Shown: piece after piece, positions 45,540-53,980 of the stretch
Layout of the letters: every line of letters begins with the position of its first letter
How positions within the stretch are numbered: the first letter of the stretch is position 1
Assembly (NCBI GenBank): GCA_964508055.1
Contig: CAZDRI010000003.1
Span: 17,003-81,002 of the forward strand
Length of the DNA: 64,000 nucleotides
Reading direction: 5' to 3'
Source of the DNA: CAZDRI01 sp964508055
GTDB taxonomy: Bacteria; Pseudomonadota; Gammaproteobacteria; PS1; Pseudothioglobaceae
Program-made: the position numbers and the translations under genes
The notes under the pieces: model-generated
Database searches by the model: none
Told to the model about the DNA's origin: nothing
The model's input: only the letters and a program-made list of their open reading frames with translations

Positions 45540-45982
45540 TGTAATAAATCCTTAGCATATTCACTTTTAGTTTCAATATTTAGGCTACTGCTATCATCTT
45601 TGATATTTACAACAATATCTGGTTTTAAAATAAATGCTAAGCCTAAATTGTGCCATTCTATAAGTTGGGCGTAAATATTATATTCATAATCACGAATACC
45701 TATTAGCTCTAATTCTTCTGGGTCATTAATACGATATAGGTCAAAATGATAGATATTTATATCATCTTTTGTATAACTTTCTACGATAGTATAAGTAGGG
45801 CTTTTTACCTTATCAAATCCAAAATACTTAATAAACCCCCTTGCAAAGCAGGTTTTACCAACCCCTAAATTACCGTTTAGATAAATAACTAAAGGTTTTA
45901 GATTTTTCATCCAGCATTCAGCTAGTTTTGCTCCTGTATCTAAAGTGTCTTTTTCAGAATTTAATTTTATAAGTTTATTCAA
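45524..45982 (-). CDS. tsaE: tRNA threonylcarbamoyladenosine biosynthesis ATPase TsaE
   Basis: TsaE supports the TsaBD complex in making t6A37 of ANN-decoding tRNAs. The 152 residues have the Walker A GNLGVGKT at residues 37-44, the SPTYTIVESY segment, and the HFDLYRINDPEELELIGIRDY block typical of the family. It is translationally coupled to its neighbours: its start overlaps the antiporter stop by 4 bases and its end overlaps the amidase start by 16. Confidence 0.95.
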   Translation of the reverse strand: MNKLIKLNSEKDTLDTGAKLAECWMKNLKPLVIYLNGNLGVGKTCFARGFIKYFGFDKVKSPTYTIVESYTKDDINIYHFDLYRINDPEELELIGIRDYEYNIYAQLIEWHNLGLAFILKPDIVVNIKDDSSSLNIETKSEYAKDLLQCIKN

Positions 45983-46935
45983 GATAATAGATATAAATAA
46001 AAAGTAAAAACAATTAATAATATTGCACCATCAACACGGCATATAGTATATTTTTTATGAATATTAAAAGAAAGCATAAATAACAATACAGTTAATAAAA
46101 ACATAATTGGGTAATCTCTATCAATTATTTTTGCATTAATTGGTCCAGGACTTACAATTGCCGGTATTGATAATACCGCCAAAGTATTAAATAAATTAGA
46201 GCCAATAATGTTACCAACTATCATATCATGCTGTTTTTTAAGTGCCGCTGATATAGATACTGCTAATTCTGGCAGACTGGTTCCAAATGCAATTATTGTA
46301 AGACCTATAATTAAATCAGGTACTCCTAATAATTGAGCAAGAGTTTTGCCTCCCCACACTGTAATATTAGCACTTACCAATAAAATAACTAAACTTATTA
46401 ATAATTTAATCCATATTATTAAAGGTTTTTCTTTTTTTTCTGCTATTGTTTCTTTTAAAAGGTTTTCAAATTCGTGATGTCCAGGTTTTTTTGCTTGAAT
46501 AAAACTATATGTTAAAAACATTGCTAAAAAAAATAATAAGATTACCCCGTCTAAAATTCCAAGATTTAAATCTAATAATAATATCCAAGATACTGAAGAG
46601 ACAAATATTAAAAAGACCCATTCCTTTTTTAAAATGTTTTGGGCTACTTTTACAGGGGCTAATATAGCTGTTATCCCTAATACTAAAGAAATATTAAAGA
46701 TATTAGAGCCAATAGCGTTACCTATACTGATTCCTTTATTACCTTGGTATGCAGCAAAACCAGAAACAATTATCTCTGGAGCTGAAGTGCCAAAACCAAA
46801 AATCAATAGTCCAATAATTAAAGGAGATATATTTAATAAAGTTGCAATTTTTGCTCCATTTTTAGTAAACTCATCAGCACTATATACTAATAAAGCTATT
46901 CCAAATATTAAAGCTAAAGTGGCAAGAAACATCAA
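45979..46935 (-). CDS. Calcium/sodium antiporter, YrbG-like (CaCA family)
   Basis: A 318-residue inner-membrane exchanger with two inverted Na_Ca_ex halves of about five helices each. The alpha repeats are visible as FGFGTSAPEIIVS with GNAIGSNIFN in the first half, and AFGTSLPELAVS with GNIIGSNLFN in the second. Both conserved acidic residues for cation binding are present. It is the first gene of the antiporter-tsaE-amidase run and diverges from hemD over 38 bases. The true cation is not shown by the sequence. Confidence 0.92.
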   Translation of the reverse strand: MMFLATLALIFGIALLVYSADEFTKNGAKIATLLNISPLIIGLLIFGFGTSAPEIIVSGFAAYQGNKGISIGNAIGSNIFNISLVLGITAILAPVKVAQNILKKEWVFLIFVSSVSWILLLDLNLGILDGVILLFFLAMFLTYSFIQAKKPGHHEFENLLKETIAEKKEKPLIIWIKLLISLVILLVSANITVWGGKTLAQLLGVPDLIIGLTIIAFGTSLPELAVSISAALKKQHDMIVGNIIGSNLFNTLAVLSIPAIVSPGPINAKIIDRDYPIMFLLTVLLFMLSFNIHKKYTICRVDGAILLIVFTFYLYLLS

Positions 46936-46973
46936 AAAACCTAAAAAATAAATAAATTATATATAAATTTAAT

Positions 46974-47687
46974 ATGAATATCCTTATTACTAGACCTGAA
47001 GAAGAAGCAAAAAAATTACAACAATTAATATTAAATAATACCAATTACAATGCCTTATTGTTTCCAGTATTAAAAATTATACCTTTAGCTAAGAAGAACA
47101 TTCCTAAAGCCACAATCATAATATTTATAAGCCATAATGCAGTAAAAAATAGCAAATATTTGTTTAATAAAATTAATTTTGATAAAACTAAAATTGCGGC
47201 TATAGGTATTAAAACAAAAAAAGAATTACAAAAAAATAATATTAATGTTGATATTTCTCCAAAAAATGAATTCTCAACTGAAGGCTTATTAAAAGAAATG
47301 AATGATATTGACTTTAATCAAGAAGATATCTTAATAGTTAGAGGCAAAGGTGGAAGAGAAAAATTAAGAAATAAATTAATAAATAAAGGCGCTAAAGTAA
47401 ATTATCTAGAAGTATACGAAAGAACAGCAATGGAGTTAAAAAATGAATATAAAGAAAATTTATGTTCGTTTTTAACATCTAATAGTGGAATTATTATTAT
47501 TACTAGTGTTGATGTGCTAACTTTTTTTGCAAATATGATTAAAAAATTAGACATTCCAATAAACAATCTCACAAAATATAAGATTTTAACTCTAAGTAAT
47601 AGAATAAAAAATAAAGCTTATAGCATTGGATTTCATAATGTGGAAGTAATAAGTAATATAAATTCTTTTTTTAAAACAAACAATTAA
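46974..47687 (+). CDS. hemD: Uroporphyrinogen-III synthase
   Basis: HemD closes and inverts the tetrapyrrole ring in heme synthesis. The 237-residue protein is poorly conserved, as always in this family. It begins ILITRPEEEAKKL, has the FISHNAVKN strand, the ILIVRGKGGREKL...GAKVNYLEVYERT block and the IIIITSVDVLTFF block near residue 180. hemC normally precedes hemD but is not here. Heme is needed for the bc1 complex and the predicted cbb3 oxidase. Confidence 0.9.
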   Translation: MNILITRPEEEAKKLQQLILNNTNYNALLFPVLKIIPLAKKNIPKATIIIFISHNAVKNSKYLFNKINFDKTKIAAIGIKTKKELQKNNINVDISPKNEFSTEGLLKEMNDIDFNQEDILIVRGKGGREKLRNKLINKGAKVNYLEVYERTAMELKNEYKENLCSFLTSNSGIIIITSVDVLTFFANMIKKLDIPINNLTKYKILTLSNRIKNKAYSIGFHNVEVISNINSFFKTNN

Positions 47688-47717
47688 TTGCTACAATACA
47701 GCATAATGCTTTATAAT
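47688..47717 (+). promoter_or_regulatory. Possible sigma-70 promoter for infA
   Basis: TTGCTA at 47688-47693 and TATAAT at 47712-47717 are 18 bases apart. It begins at the hemD stop codon and would give a leader of about 155 bases before infA. AT-rich DNA makes such matches frequent, so this is a suggestion only. Confidence 0.4.
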
Positions 47718-47748
47718 TTTAACCAAAACGCTTGATTTTAGGAGTATT

Positions 47749-47796
47749 ATGCCCAGACTTGCAATTGCTGTCATACAACAATATAATGGTCGTTAA
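47749..47796 (+). CDS. Possible 15-residue leader peptide ahead of infA
   Basis: ATG at 47749, with AGGAG at 47740-47744, opens a 15-codon frame (MPRLAIAVIQQYNGR) that ends at TAA. The ribosome site is among the best seen in the intergenic DNA of this window. It may be a translated leader, or the surviving start of a lost gene. Confidence 0.3.
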   Translation: MPRLAIAVIQQYNGR

Positions 47797-47881
47797 AATT
47801 TTAAATAATTGTTATTTAGCTATTTTTACCTTTTTAAAATGTTATTGTTGTAAAATTTGTTATTTTAAATAATATTATTTT

Positions 47882-48103
47882 ATGGCTAAAGGTGATCACA
47901 TTGAACTTGAAGGGGTGGTAAAAGAAAAGCTGCCAAATACAACTTTTTTGGTAGATTTAGAAAATGGGCATACAGTTTTAGCCCATATTTCTGGCAAGAT
48001 TAGAAAACATTATATTCGTATCTTACCTGGAGATAAGGTTATAGTAGAGCTAACGCCGTATGATTTGACTAAAGGCAGAATTACATTTAGACATAGTAAA
48101 TAG
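47882..48103 (+). CDS. infA: Translation initiation factor IF-1
   Basis: A 73-residue OB-fold (S1-like) protein that binds the A site of the 30S subunit during initiation. It matches IF-1 throughout: MAKGDHIELEGVV, VDLENGHTVLAHISGKIRKHYIRILPGDKV, and TPYDLTKGRITFRHS. The leader before it is long for this genome (194 bases from hemD). A tRNA-Leu gene follows. Confidence 0.97.
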   Translation: MAKGDHIELEGVVKEKLPNTTFLVDLENGHTVLAHISGKIRKHYIRILPGDKVIVELTPYDLTKGRITFRHSK

Positions 48104-48157
48104 CCTAACTTTTATTTTGAGGGTTGAATGATAGCTATATATACTTACACACTTAAA

Positions 48158-48244
48158 GCCAGTGTGGTGAAATTGGTAGACACGCCGGATTCAAAATCCG
48201 GTTCCTTTATAGGAGTGACGGTTCGAGTCCGTCCACTGGTACCA
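48158..48244 (+). tRNA. tRNA-Leu(CAA)
   Basis: An 87-base class II tRNA with acceptor pair GCCAGTG/CACTGGT (the first pair is G-T), encoded CCA, anticodon CAA at 48192-48194 in a CCGGA/TCCGG stem, and a long variable arm. It reads UUG codons. It lies 25 bases upstream of oadG. Confidence 0.93.
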
Positions 48245-48269
48245 ATTTATAATTAAAGGATTATTTGTT

Positions 48270-48485
48270 ATGATTATGCAAGCTTTAAATTTAACAATTT
48301 TCGGAATGGGTTTTGTTTTTTCGTTTTTAAGCTTATTAGTTTTTGTCACAGCTGCAATGTCAGCATTAGTTTTAAAATCAGAAAATAGGAAAATTTCAAA
48401 TAATATAGATAAATTAGATGATGAATTGGATGAAGATACAAAACTAATTATTGAGCAAGCAATAAGACAGCATAGGGGCGCATAA
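48270..48485 (+). CDS. oadG: Oxaloacetate decarboxylase gamma chain
   Basis: A 71-residue small membrane subunit. One transmembrane helix lies at about residues 8-35, followed by an acidic, polar cytoplasmic tail. The family is weakly conserved, but the position directly before oadA and oadB, and the helix-plus-tail layout, make the call secure. It anchors the alpha chain to the beta chain in the Na+ pump. It ends in TAATG, sharing one base with oadA. Confidence 0.88.
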   Translation: MIMQALNLTIFGMGFVFSFLSLLVFVTAAMSALVLKSENRKISNNIDKLDDELDEDTKLIIEQAIRQHRGA

Positions 48486-50314
48486 TGTTTAATAAGATTT
48501 TTAAAAGTTCAAAAAAACCAAAAGTAATTAAAGGTAAAAAACTAGGGGTTACAGAATTAGTTCTTAGAGACGGACATCAGTCATTATTAGCCACTAGGAT
48601 GCGCATTGATGACATGTTACCTATTGCTGATAAACTAGACAAAGTAGGTTTTTGGTCTATAGAATCATGGGGTGGAGCAACTTTTGACTCATGTATTCGT
48701 TTTCTAGGTGAAGACCCATGGGATAGAATTAGAGAATTATCAAAAGCCATGCCTAATACCCCCCAACAAATGTTACTAAGAGGTCAGAACATACTAGGTT
48801 ACAGACATTACTCTGATGATGTGGTGAATAAATTTGTTGAAAGATGCATAGCAAATGGAATATCAGTATTTAGAATATTTGATGCTATGAATGATATGCG
48901 TAATTTAAAAACTGCAACTAAGCAGACTGTTGCCTTAGGAGGTCACGCACAAGGAACTATATCTTATACTGTAAGTCCTGTTCATACTATAGATTTATGG
49001 GTAGATATGGCAAAAAAAATTGAAGATATGGACTCACATTCTTTATGTATTAAGGATATGGCAGGCCTATTACAGCCCTATGTTGCTTATGAACTAGTAT
49101 CAAGACTTAAAAGCGAAATATCTATCCCAATACATTTACATAGCCATGCAACCACTGGTTTATCTACAGTTACACTGATAAAAGCTATTGAAGCTGGTGT
49201 TGATGTTATAGATAGTGCTATTGGTTCATTTAGCATGACATATAGCCATCCTCCAACTAATTCAATTGTATCAATGTTAGAAAATAGCAACAGACCAACT
49301 GGTTTAGATATGCATCTCTTAGAAGAAATAGATAGTTATTTTAGAAAAGTGCGTAAAAAGTATGCAAAATTTGAAGGCTCACTTCAAGGAGTTGACTCTC
49401 GTATATTATTGTCACAAGTTCCTGGAGGTATGCTTACTAATATGGAAAACCAACTAAAAGAGCAACAAGCCGGCGATAAGATGGATGAGGTGTTAAAAGA
49501 AATACCAAGAGTTAGAAAAGACTTAGGATTTATTCCTTTAGTTACTCCAACCTCACAAATCGTGGGGACTCAATCAGTATTAAATGTCCTCACTGGAGAA
49601 AGATATAAAACCATCTCAAAAGAAACCGCAGGTATTTTAAAAGGGGAGTATGGAGCAACACCAGCTCCAGTTGATAAAGGACTACAAGATAAAGTTTTAA
49701 ACGGAAGTGAGCCTATTACTAGCAGACCTGCTGATAGGTTTGAGCCTGAATTAGAAACTTTAGAAAAAGAGTTTGATAAAATTGTTAGTGAAAAGAATAT
49801 TAAACTTGCAGATAATAAGATTGATGATTTATTAACTTATGCATTATTTCCACAAGTTGGTATTAAATTTTTAGAAAATCGTAATAACCCTGATTTTTTT
49901 GAACCAATACCAAGAGCAGAACCTGATAAAAAAGAGGAAAAACAAGAAGGTACATATACTGTGTCAGTAAAAGGTAAAAGCTATTTTGTTCAAGTGTCAG
50001 CAGGTGGCGACATTACTTCAATGCAACCTGCAACTACTAAACCAAGAAAAGAATCAAAGCCTAAAAAAATAGCAACAGCTGCTAATGTTGATAGTAAAAA
50101 TGCAGAAGATGTGCCCGCCCCACTAGCAGGTAATGTGTGGAAGATACAAGCCCAACCACAACAAAAAGTATCTGAAGGGGATGTTCTTATAATTCTTGAA
50201 GCTATGAAAATGGAAACTGAAATAAAAGCTGCAAAATCGGGTGTTGTTATTGAGATATTTATAAAAGAAGGTGACAATGTTAATGTTGGTCAAAAATTAC
50301 TAAGTATTGCATAA
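48485..50314 (+). CDS. oadA: Oxaloacetate decarboxylase alpha chain
   Basis: The 609-residue carboxyltransferase subunit. An N-terminal TIM barrel has LRDGHQSLLATRMR and the metal site HLHSHATTGL. An association domain follows, then a linker of about 40 residues rich in Lys, Pro and Ala, and a C-terminal biotinyl domain with the biotin Lys in EAMKMETE. It moves the carboxyl group of oxaloacetate to biotin. Its partners oadG and oadB flank it with one-base overlaps. BioD (28 kb) helps supply the cofactor. Confidence 0.96.
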   Translation: MFNKIFKSSKKPKVIKGKKLGVTELVLRDGHQSLLATRMRIDDMLPIADKLDKVGFWSIESWGGATFDSCIRFLGEDPWDRIRELSKAMPNTPQQMLLRGQNILGYRHYSDDVVNKFVERCIANGISVFRIFDAMNDMRNLKTATKQTVALGGHAQGTISYTVSPVHTIDLWVDMAKKIEDMDSHSLCIKDMAGLLQPYVAYELVSRLKSEISIPIHLHSHATTGLSTVTLIKAIEAGVDVIDSAIGSFSMTYSHPPTNSIVSMLENSNRPTGLDMHLLEEIDSYFRKVRKKYAKFEGSLQGVDSRILLSQVPGGMLTNMENQLKEQQAGDKMDEVLKEIPRVRKDLGFIPLVTPTSQIVGTQSVLNVLTGERYKTISKETAGILKGEYGATPAPVDKGLQDKVLNGSEPITSRPADRFEPELETLEKEFDKIVSEKNIKLADNKIDDLLTYALFPQVGIKFLENRNNPDFFEPIPRAEPDKKEEKQEGTYTVSVKGKSYFVQVSAGGDITSMQPATTKPRKESKPKKIATAANVDSKNAEDVPAPLAGNVWKIQAQPQQKVSEGDVLIILEAMKMETEIKAAKSGVVIEIFIKEGDNVNVGQKLLSIA

Positions 50315-51447
50315 TGGAGCAATTAAATATACTTTGGACTAATACAGGCCTATCTCAAATGACTATAGGTCAAGCATTAATGATGTTTGTGGGTTTGTTA
50401 CTTATTTATTTAGCTATACATAAAAAATTTGAACCATTATTATTATTACCAATAGGCTTTGGTGCTTTATTAAGTAATATACCCGGAGCAGATTTAGCAG
50501 TAGGAAATGGGATTTTACATGTTTTTTATCAAATTGGCATTGAATCTGGAGTGTTCCCATTATTAATATTTATGGGGGTAGGTGCAATGACGGATTTTGG
50601 ACCATTACTTGCTAACCCAAAAACATTATTATTAGGTGCAGCAGCACAATTTGGTATTTTTGCAACTTTATTAGGTGCGGTTGGCTTAACTGCAGTAGGT
50701 GTTTTTGATTTTAGTTTAAAAGATGCAGCAGCTATAGGAATTATTGGCGGCGCTGATGGTCCTACTTCTATTTATGTCGCCTCAATATTAGCGCCTGATT
50801 TGTTAGGAGCTATTGCCGTAGCATCATATTCTTATATGGCATTAGTGCCACTTATTCAGCCTCCGATTATGAAGGCTTTAACTACTGAAAAAGAAAGAAA
50901 AATAACTATGGAGCAATTAAGGATTGTTTCAAAAACTGAAAAAGTTCTTTTCCCTATAATATTATTAATTTTAGTTGCCCTATTATTACCAGAGGCAGCG
51001 CCTTTATTAGGTATGTTTACTTTTGGTAATTTAATGAAAGAATCTGGTGTGGTTGATAGGCTAAGTGATACAGCACAAAACGCTCTTATTAATATTGTTA
51101 CTATATTTTTAGGTTTGGCAGTTGGCTCAAAACTAATGGCTGAAAAATTCTTACAATTAGATACTTTGGGGATTCTATTATTGGGGATGGTCGCATTTGC
51201 TATTGGTACAGCTTGCGGCTTACTGATGGCAAAAATTATGAATAAATTTGCAACTCATAAAATTAACCCTTTAATTGGTTCGGCTGGTGTATCTGCTGTT
51301 CCTATGGCGGCAAGAGTTTCTAATAAAGTGGGCTTAGAAGCTAATTCACATAATTTTTTATTAATGCACGCTATGGGACCTAATGTTGCTGGAGTTATTG
51401 GCTCTGCAATTGCTGCTGGAATTATGATTCAATTCTTAGCTGGTTAG
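50314..51447 (+). CDS. oadB: Oxaloacetate decarboxylase beta chain (Na+ pump)
   Basis: A 377-residue membrane protein that couples decarboxylation of carboxybiotin to Na+ export. The Na+-binding region GIIGGADGPTSIYVAS, with the key Asp, is present, as is the C-terminal GSAGVSAVPMAARVSNKVG. Eight or more hydrophobic segments are expected. The resulting sodium gradient could drive transporters such as the CaCA antiporter, which is inference. Confidence 0.96.
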   Translation: MEQLNILWTNTGLSQMTIGQALMMFVGLLLIYLAIHKKFEPLLLLPIGFGALLSNIPGADLAVGNGILHVFYQIGIESGVFPLLIFMGVGAMTDFGPLLANPKTLLLGAAAQFGIFATLLGAVGLTAVGVFDFSLKDAAAIGIIGGADGPTSIYVASILAPDLLGAIAVASYSYMALVPLIQPPIMKALTTEKERKITMEQLRIVSKTEKVLFPIILLILVALLLPEAAPLLGMFTFGNLMKESGVVDRLSDTAQNALINIVTIFLGLAVGSKLMAEKFLQLDTLGILLLGMVAFAIGTACGLLMAKIMNKFATHKINPLIGSAGVSAVPMAARVSNKVGLEANSHNFLLMHAMGPNVAGVIGSAIAAGIMIQFLAG

Positions 51448-51797
51448 TTTATTAACCACAAAGTATTAAGGGTCTGTTGTTCAGCAAATCGCTCTAAAAC
51501 ATAGGTAAAATGAAAATATCTTCAAATTTAAGAGAAGGTGTATGTTATTTTCATCAATGTTTGTTAGCACAACCGTAAAGATAAACTTTATTCCCAAGTA
51601 AACATACTGTCTTGGCAGTGAAAGTAGCAAAAGTAATAATTAAGTACTGTGAGATTTAAAATCAGCCATTGATTATATTAAAATAAACGAAAGTATTTAA
51701 TTAAGAAAAACGCAATATATATTGAAGCAGCTCTGATTATGTGATGAAATGGCTTGTTATTAAGAAATTAAAATTTTATAGCAAAAATAAAGAATAA
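51448..51797. other. Intergenic region between oadB and mpl
   Basis: 350 bases with stops in all frames and no ORF that I recognise. On the minus strand a short frame (FHFTYVLERFAEQQTLNTLW, about 51470-51535) looks protein-like but has no start and no family I know. No tRNA, repeat copy or clear terminator is visible. Confidence 0.4.
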
Positions 51798-53117
51798 ATG
51801 CATATACATATATTAGCAATAGCTGGAACTTTTATGGGTGGATTAGCACAAATTGCTAAAACATTAGGTTATAAAGTTACTGGACAAGATTTATCTGTTT
51901 ATCCCCCAATGAGTAATCAACTTAAAAAAGCACATATTAATTTTATTAATGGCTATGATGCAAAAGATTTACCCGATGCTGATTTATATGTCATAGGTAA
52001 TGCATTATCAAGAGACAATGACTGTGTGGAGAAAATATTATATAAAAGATTGAAATACACCTCAGGAGCACAATTTTTAAGTGATTATGTTTTGCATAAT
52101 AAATGGGTATTAGCTGTGACGGGGACTCATGGTAAGACTACTACAGCATCTATGCTGGCATGGGTATTAGAGTATGCGAAATTAGAGCCAAGTTTTTTAA
52201 TTGGAGGTGTAAGTCAAAACTTTAAAATTTCTGCACGACTTAATAAAAGTCCTTTTTTTGTAATAGAGGCTGATGAATATGACACAGCTTTTTTTGATAA
52301 GAGGTCTAAGTTTGTGCATTATAAACCAAATACTTTAATTATTAATAATTTAGAATTTGACCATGCTGATATATTTGAAAATCTTAATGATATTAAAAAA
52401 CAATTTCACCATCTTATTAGAATTGTCCCTAAAGATGGGTTGATAATTTATCCTAAAAACAATAAAAATATCATTGATGTCTTAAGCAAAGGCTGTTGGA
52501 GTGAATTAAAAGAAATAAAATCAAACAAACTTAAATCAAGCGTCAAAGGCTCACAATTTGAAGTAATTATTAAAGGTAAATATTTTGGTAAAGTAGATTG
52601 GAGTTTATTAGGAACTCATAATATGGAAAATGCTATGGCAGCAATTTATGCAGCTCAACATGTGGGTGTCCCTATAGCCATATCAATAGAGGCGTTAAAT
52701 AAATTTAAAGGTATTAAACGCAGACTGGAGGTTAAAGGTAAAGTTAAAAATGCTATAGTTTATGATGACTTTGCTCACCACCCAACTGCTATTAAAACCA
52801 CTATAAAAGGTTTACGCAAAAAAAATAGTGATGAAAAAATAATTGTTATTTTAGAGCTAAGGTCTAATACTATGAGGGCAGGGTACCATAAAGAAAGTTT
52901 AGTTAAATCACTAAAAGAAGCAGATGAAGTTCTTTTATTAAAACCCAAAGTAAAATGGGACATAAAAGGCTTAGTAAAAAATAGTAATATTAAATTATGT
53001 AAATCAATAGCTGTTATTTTGAAGAACATAAAACTAAATAATGATAAAACCCATATAGTAGTGATGAGTAATGGTAGTTTTGATAATATTCATCAAAAGA
53101 TTATAGATAAATTATGA
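51798..53117 (+). CDS. mpl: UDP-N-acetylmuramate:L-alanyl-gamma-D-glutamyl-meso-diaminopimelate ligase
   Basis: Mpl attaches the recycled tripeptide to UDP-MurNAc. The 439 residues begin with AIAGTFMGGLAQIAKTLGYKVTGQD, the family N-terminus that distinguishes Mpl from MurC, then the ATP-binding GTHGKTTT at residues 109-116, EADEYDTAFFDKR, and FDDFAHHPT-like DFAHHPTAI. With ampD at 34.7 kb it shows that this cell recycles its peptidoglycan. Its end overlaps ubiX by 4 bases. Confidence 0.95.
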   Translation: MHIHILAIAGTFMGGLAQIAKTLGYKVTGQDLSVYPPMSNQLKKAHINFINGYDAKDLPDADLYVIGNALSRDNDCVEKILYKRLKYTSGAQFLSDYVLHNKWVLAVTGTHGKTTTASMLAWVLEYAKLEPSFLIGGVSQNFKISARLNKSPFFVIEADEYDTAFFDKRSKFVHYKPNTLIINNLEFDHADIFENLNDIKKQFHHLIRIVPKDGLIIYPKNNKNIIDVLSKGCWSELKEIKSNKLKSSVKGSQFEVIIKGKYFGKVDWSLLGTHNMENAMAAIYAAQHVGVPIAISIEALNKFKGIKRRLEVKGKVKNAIVYDDFAHHPTAIKTTIKGLRKKNSDEKIIVILELRSNTMRAGYHKESLVKSLKEADEVLLLKPKVKWDIKGLVKNSNIKLCKSIAVILKNIKLNNDKTHIVVMSNGSFDNIHQKIIDKL

Positions 53118-53710
53118 GAGCAATTACTATTGCATTAACTGGCGCATCAGGTATGCCTTATGCTATTAATTTGCTAGAGAAGCTCATAAAAGCAGATGTA
53201 ACAATATATCTTTTAATATCTAAAGCAGCCAAAGTGGTGTTAGCTATGGAAGCTGATATTAAATTAAATGGAAGTAATGAATCAATTGCTAAAACGCTTA
53301 CTGATTATTTCCAAGCTAAAGCGGGGCAAATTAAAATATTCTCCAATAATGAATGGACTGCACCAATAGCTAGCGGCTCAAATATCACTGAAGCAATGGT
53401 GATAATACCTTGTACTATGAATACCTTAGCAGCTATAGCCAATGGTTTAGCTGATAATTTAATACACAGAAGTGCTGATGTAACAATTAAAGAGCAAAAG
53501 AAGTTAATTTTAGTTCCTAGAGAAACTCCATACTCAGCTATTCATTTAAAAAATATGTTGAAACTTGCAAAAACTGGAGTTTTGATTTTAGATGCTAATC
53601 CTGGTTTTTATCACAAACCAAAAACTATTAACGACTTAGTAGGTTTTATTGTTGCTAGAATACTAGAACATTTAAATATTAAACAAAATCTAATAAAGCC
53701 TTGGGGCTAG
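53114..53710 (+). CDS. ubiX: Flavin prenyltransferase UbiX
   Basis: UbiX builds prenylated FMN, the cofactor of the UbiD decarboxylase in ubiquinone synthesis. The 198 residues start with ITIALTGASGMPYA (flavin phosphate loop) and contain SGSNITEAMVIIPCTMNTLAAIANG and LVPRETPYSAIHLKNML. ubiD is not in the window. mpl-ubiX is a known pairing in gammaproteobacteria. Quinone made with it would serve the bc1 complex. Confidence 0.95.
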   Translation: MRAITIALTGASGMPYAINLLEKLIKADVTIYLLISKAAKVVLAMEADIKLNGSNESIAKTLTDYFQAKAGQIKIFSNNEWTAPIASGSNITEAMVIIPCTMNTLAAIANGLADNLIHRSADVTIKEQKKLILVPRETPYSAIHLKNMLKLAKTGVLILDANPGFYHKPKTINDLVGFIVARILEHLNIKQNLIKPWG

Positions 53711-53782
53711 ACAAATGATTACGATGTAAGGCATTTGCAATAATCTGTAAAAGACTTATAAGATGCAAGTATGACGATAAGA

Positions 53783-53803
53783 GAGATACTGAAATAAATT
53801 CAG
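53783..53803. repeat. Dispersed 21-bp palindromic repeat, copy 2
   Basis: GAGATACTGAAATAAATTCAG is the exact reverse complement of 38045-38065. It again lies in the spacer between two convergent genes (ubiX and the glutamate dehydrogenase). It is followed by CATGACAG, close to the flank of copy 1 read the other way. The rest of this 270-base spacer holds no gene that I recognise. Confidence 0.7.
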
Positions 53804-53980
53804 CATGACAGTAAATTAAATGAAAAATAGTTAATAACACAAAAGTCTCTATGTATTTGTTTGCTAGTTTTAAAAAATAATCACATGACGCTCCATTTTG
53901 CTGGACACTTTTTTACTATAAACATTTTTTTCAAGCTCAAAAGATATGTGCGTCCAATTGTTTGACTAGAAAAATTTAAG

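Noticed and set aside
51470..51535. Possible transposase remnant downstream of oadB
   Set aside because: A GGGTCTGTTG start and a short protein-like minus frame were noted, but there is no matching second terminus, no DDE motif and no second copy in the window.
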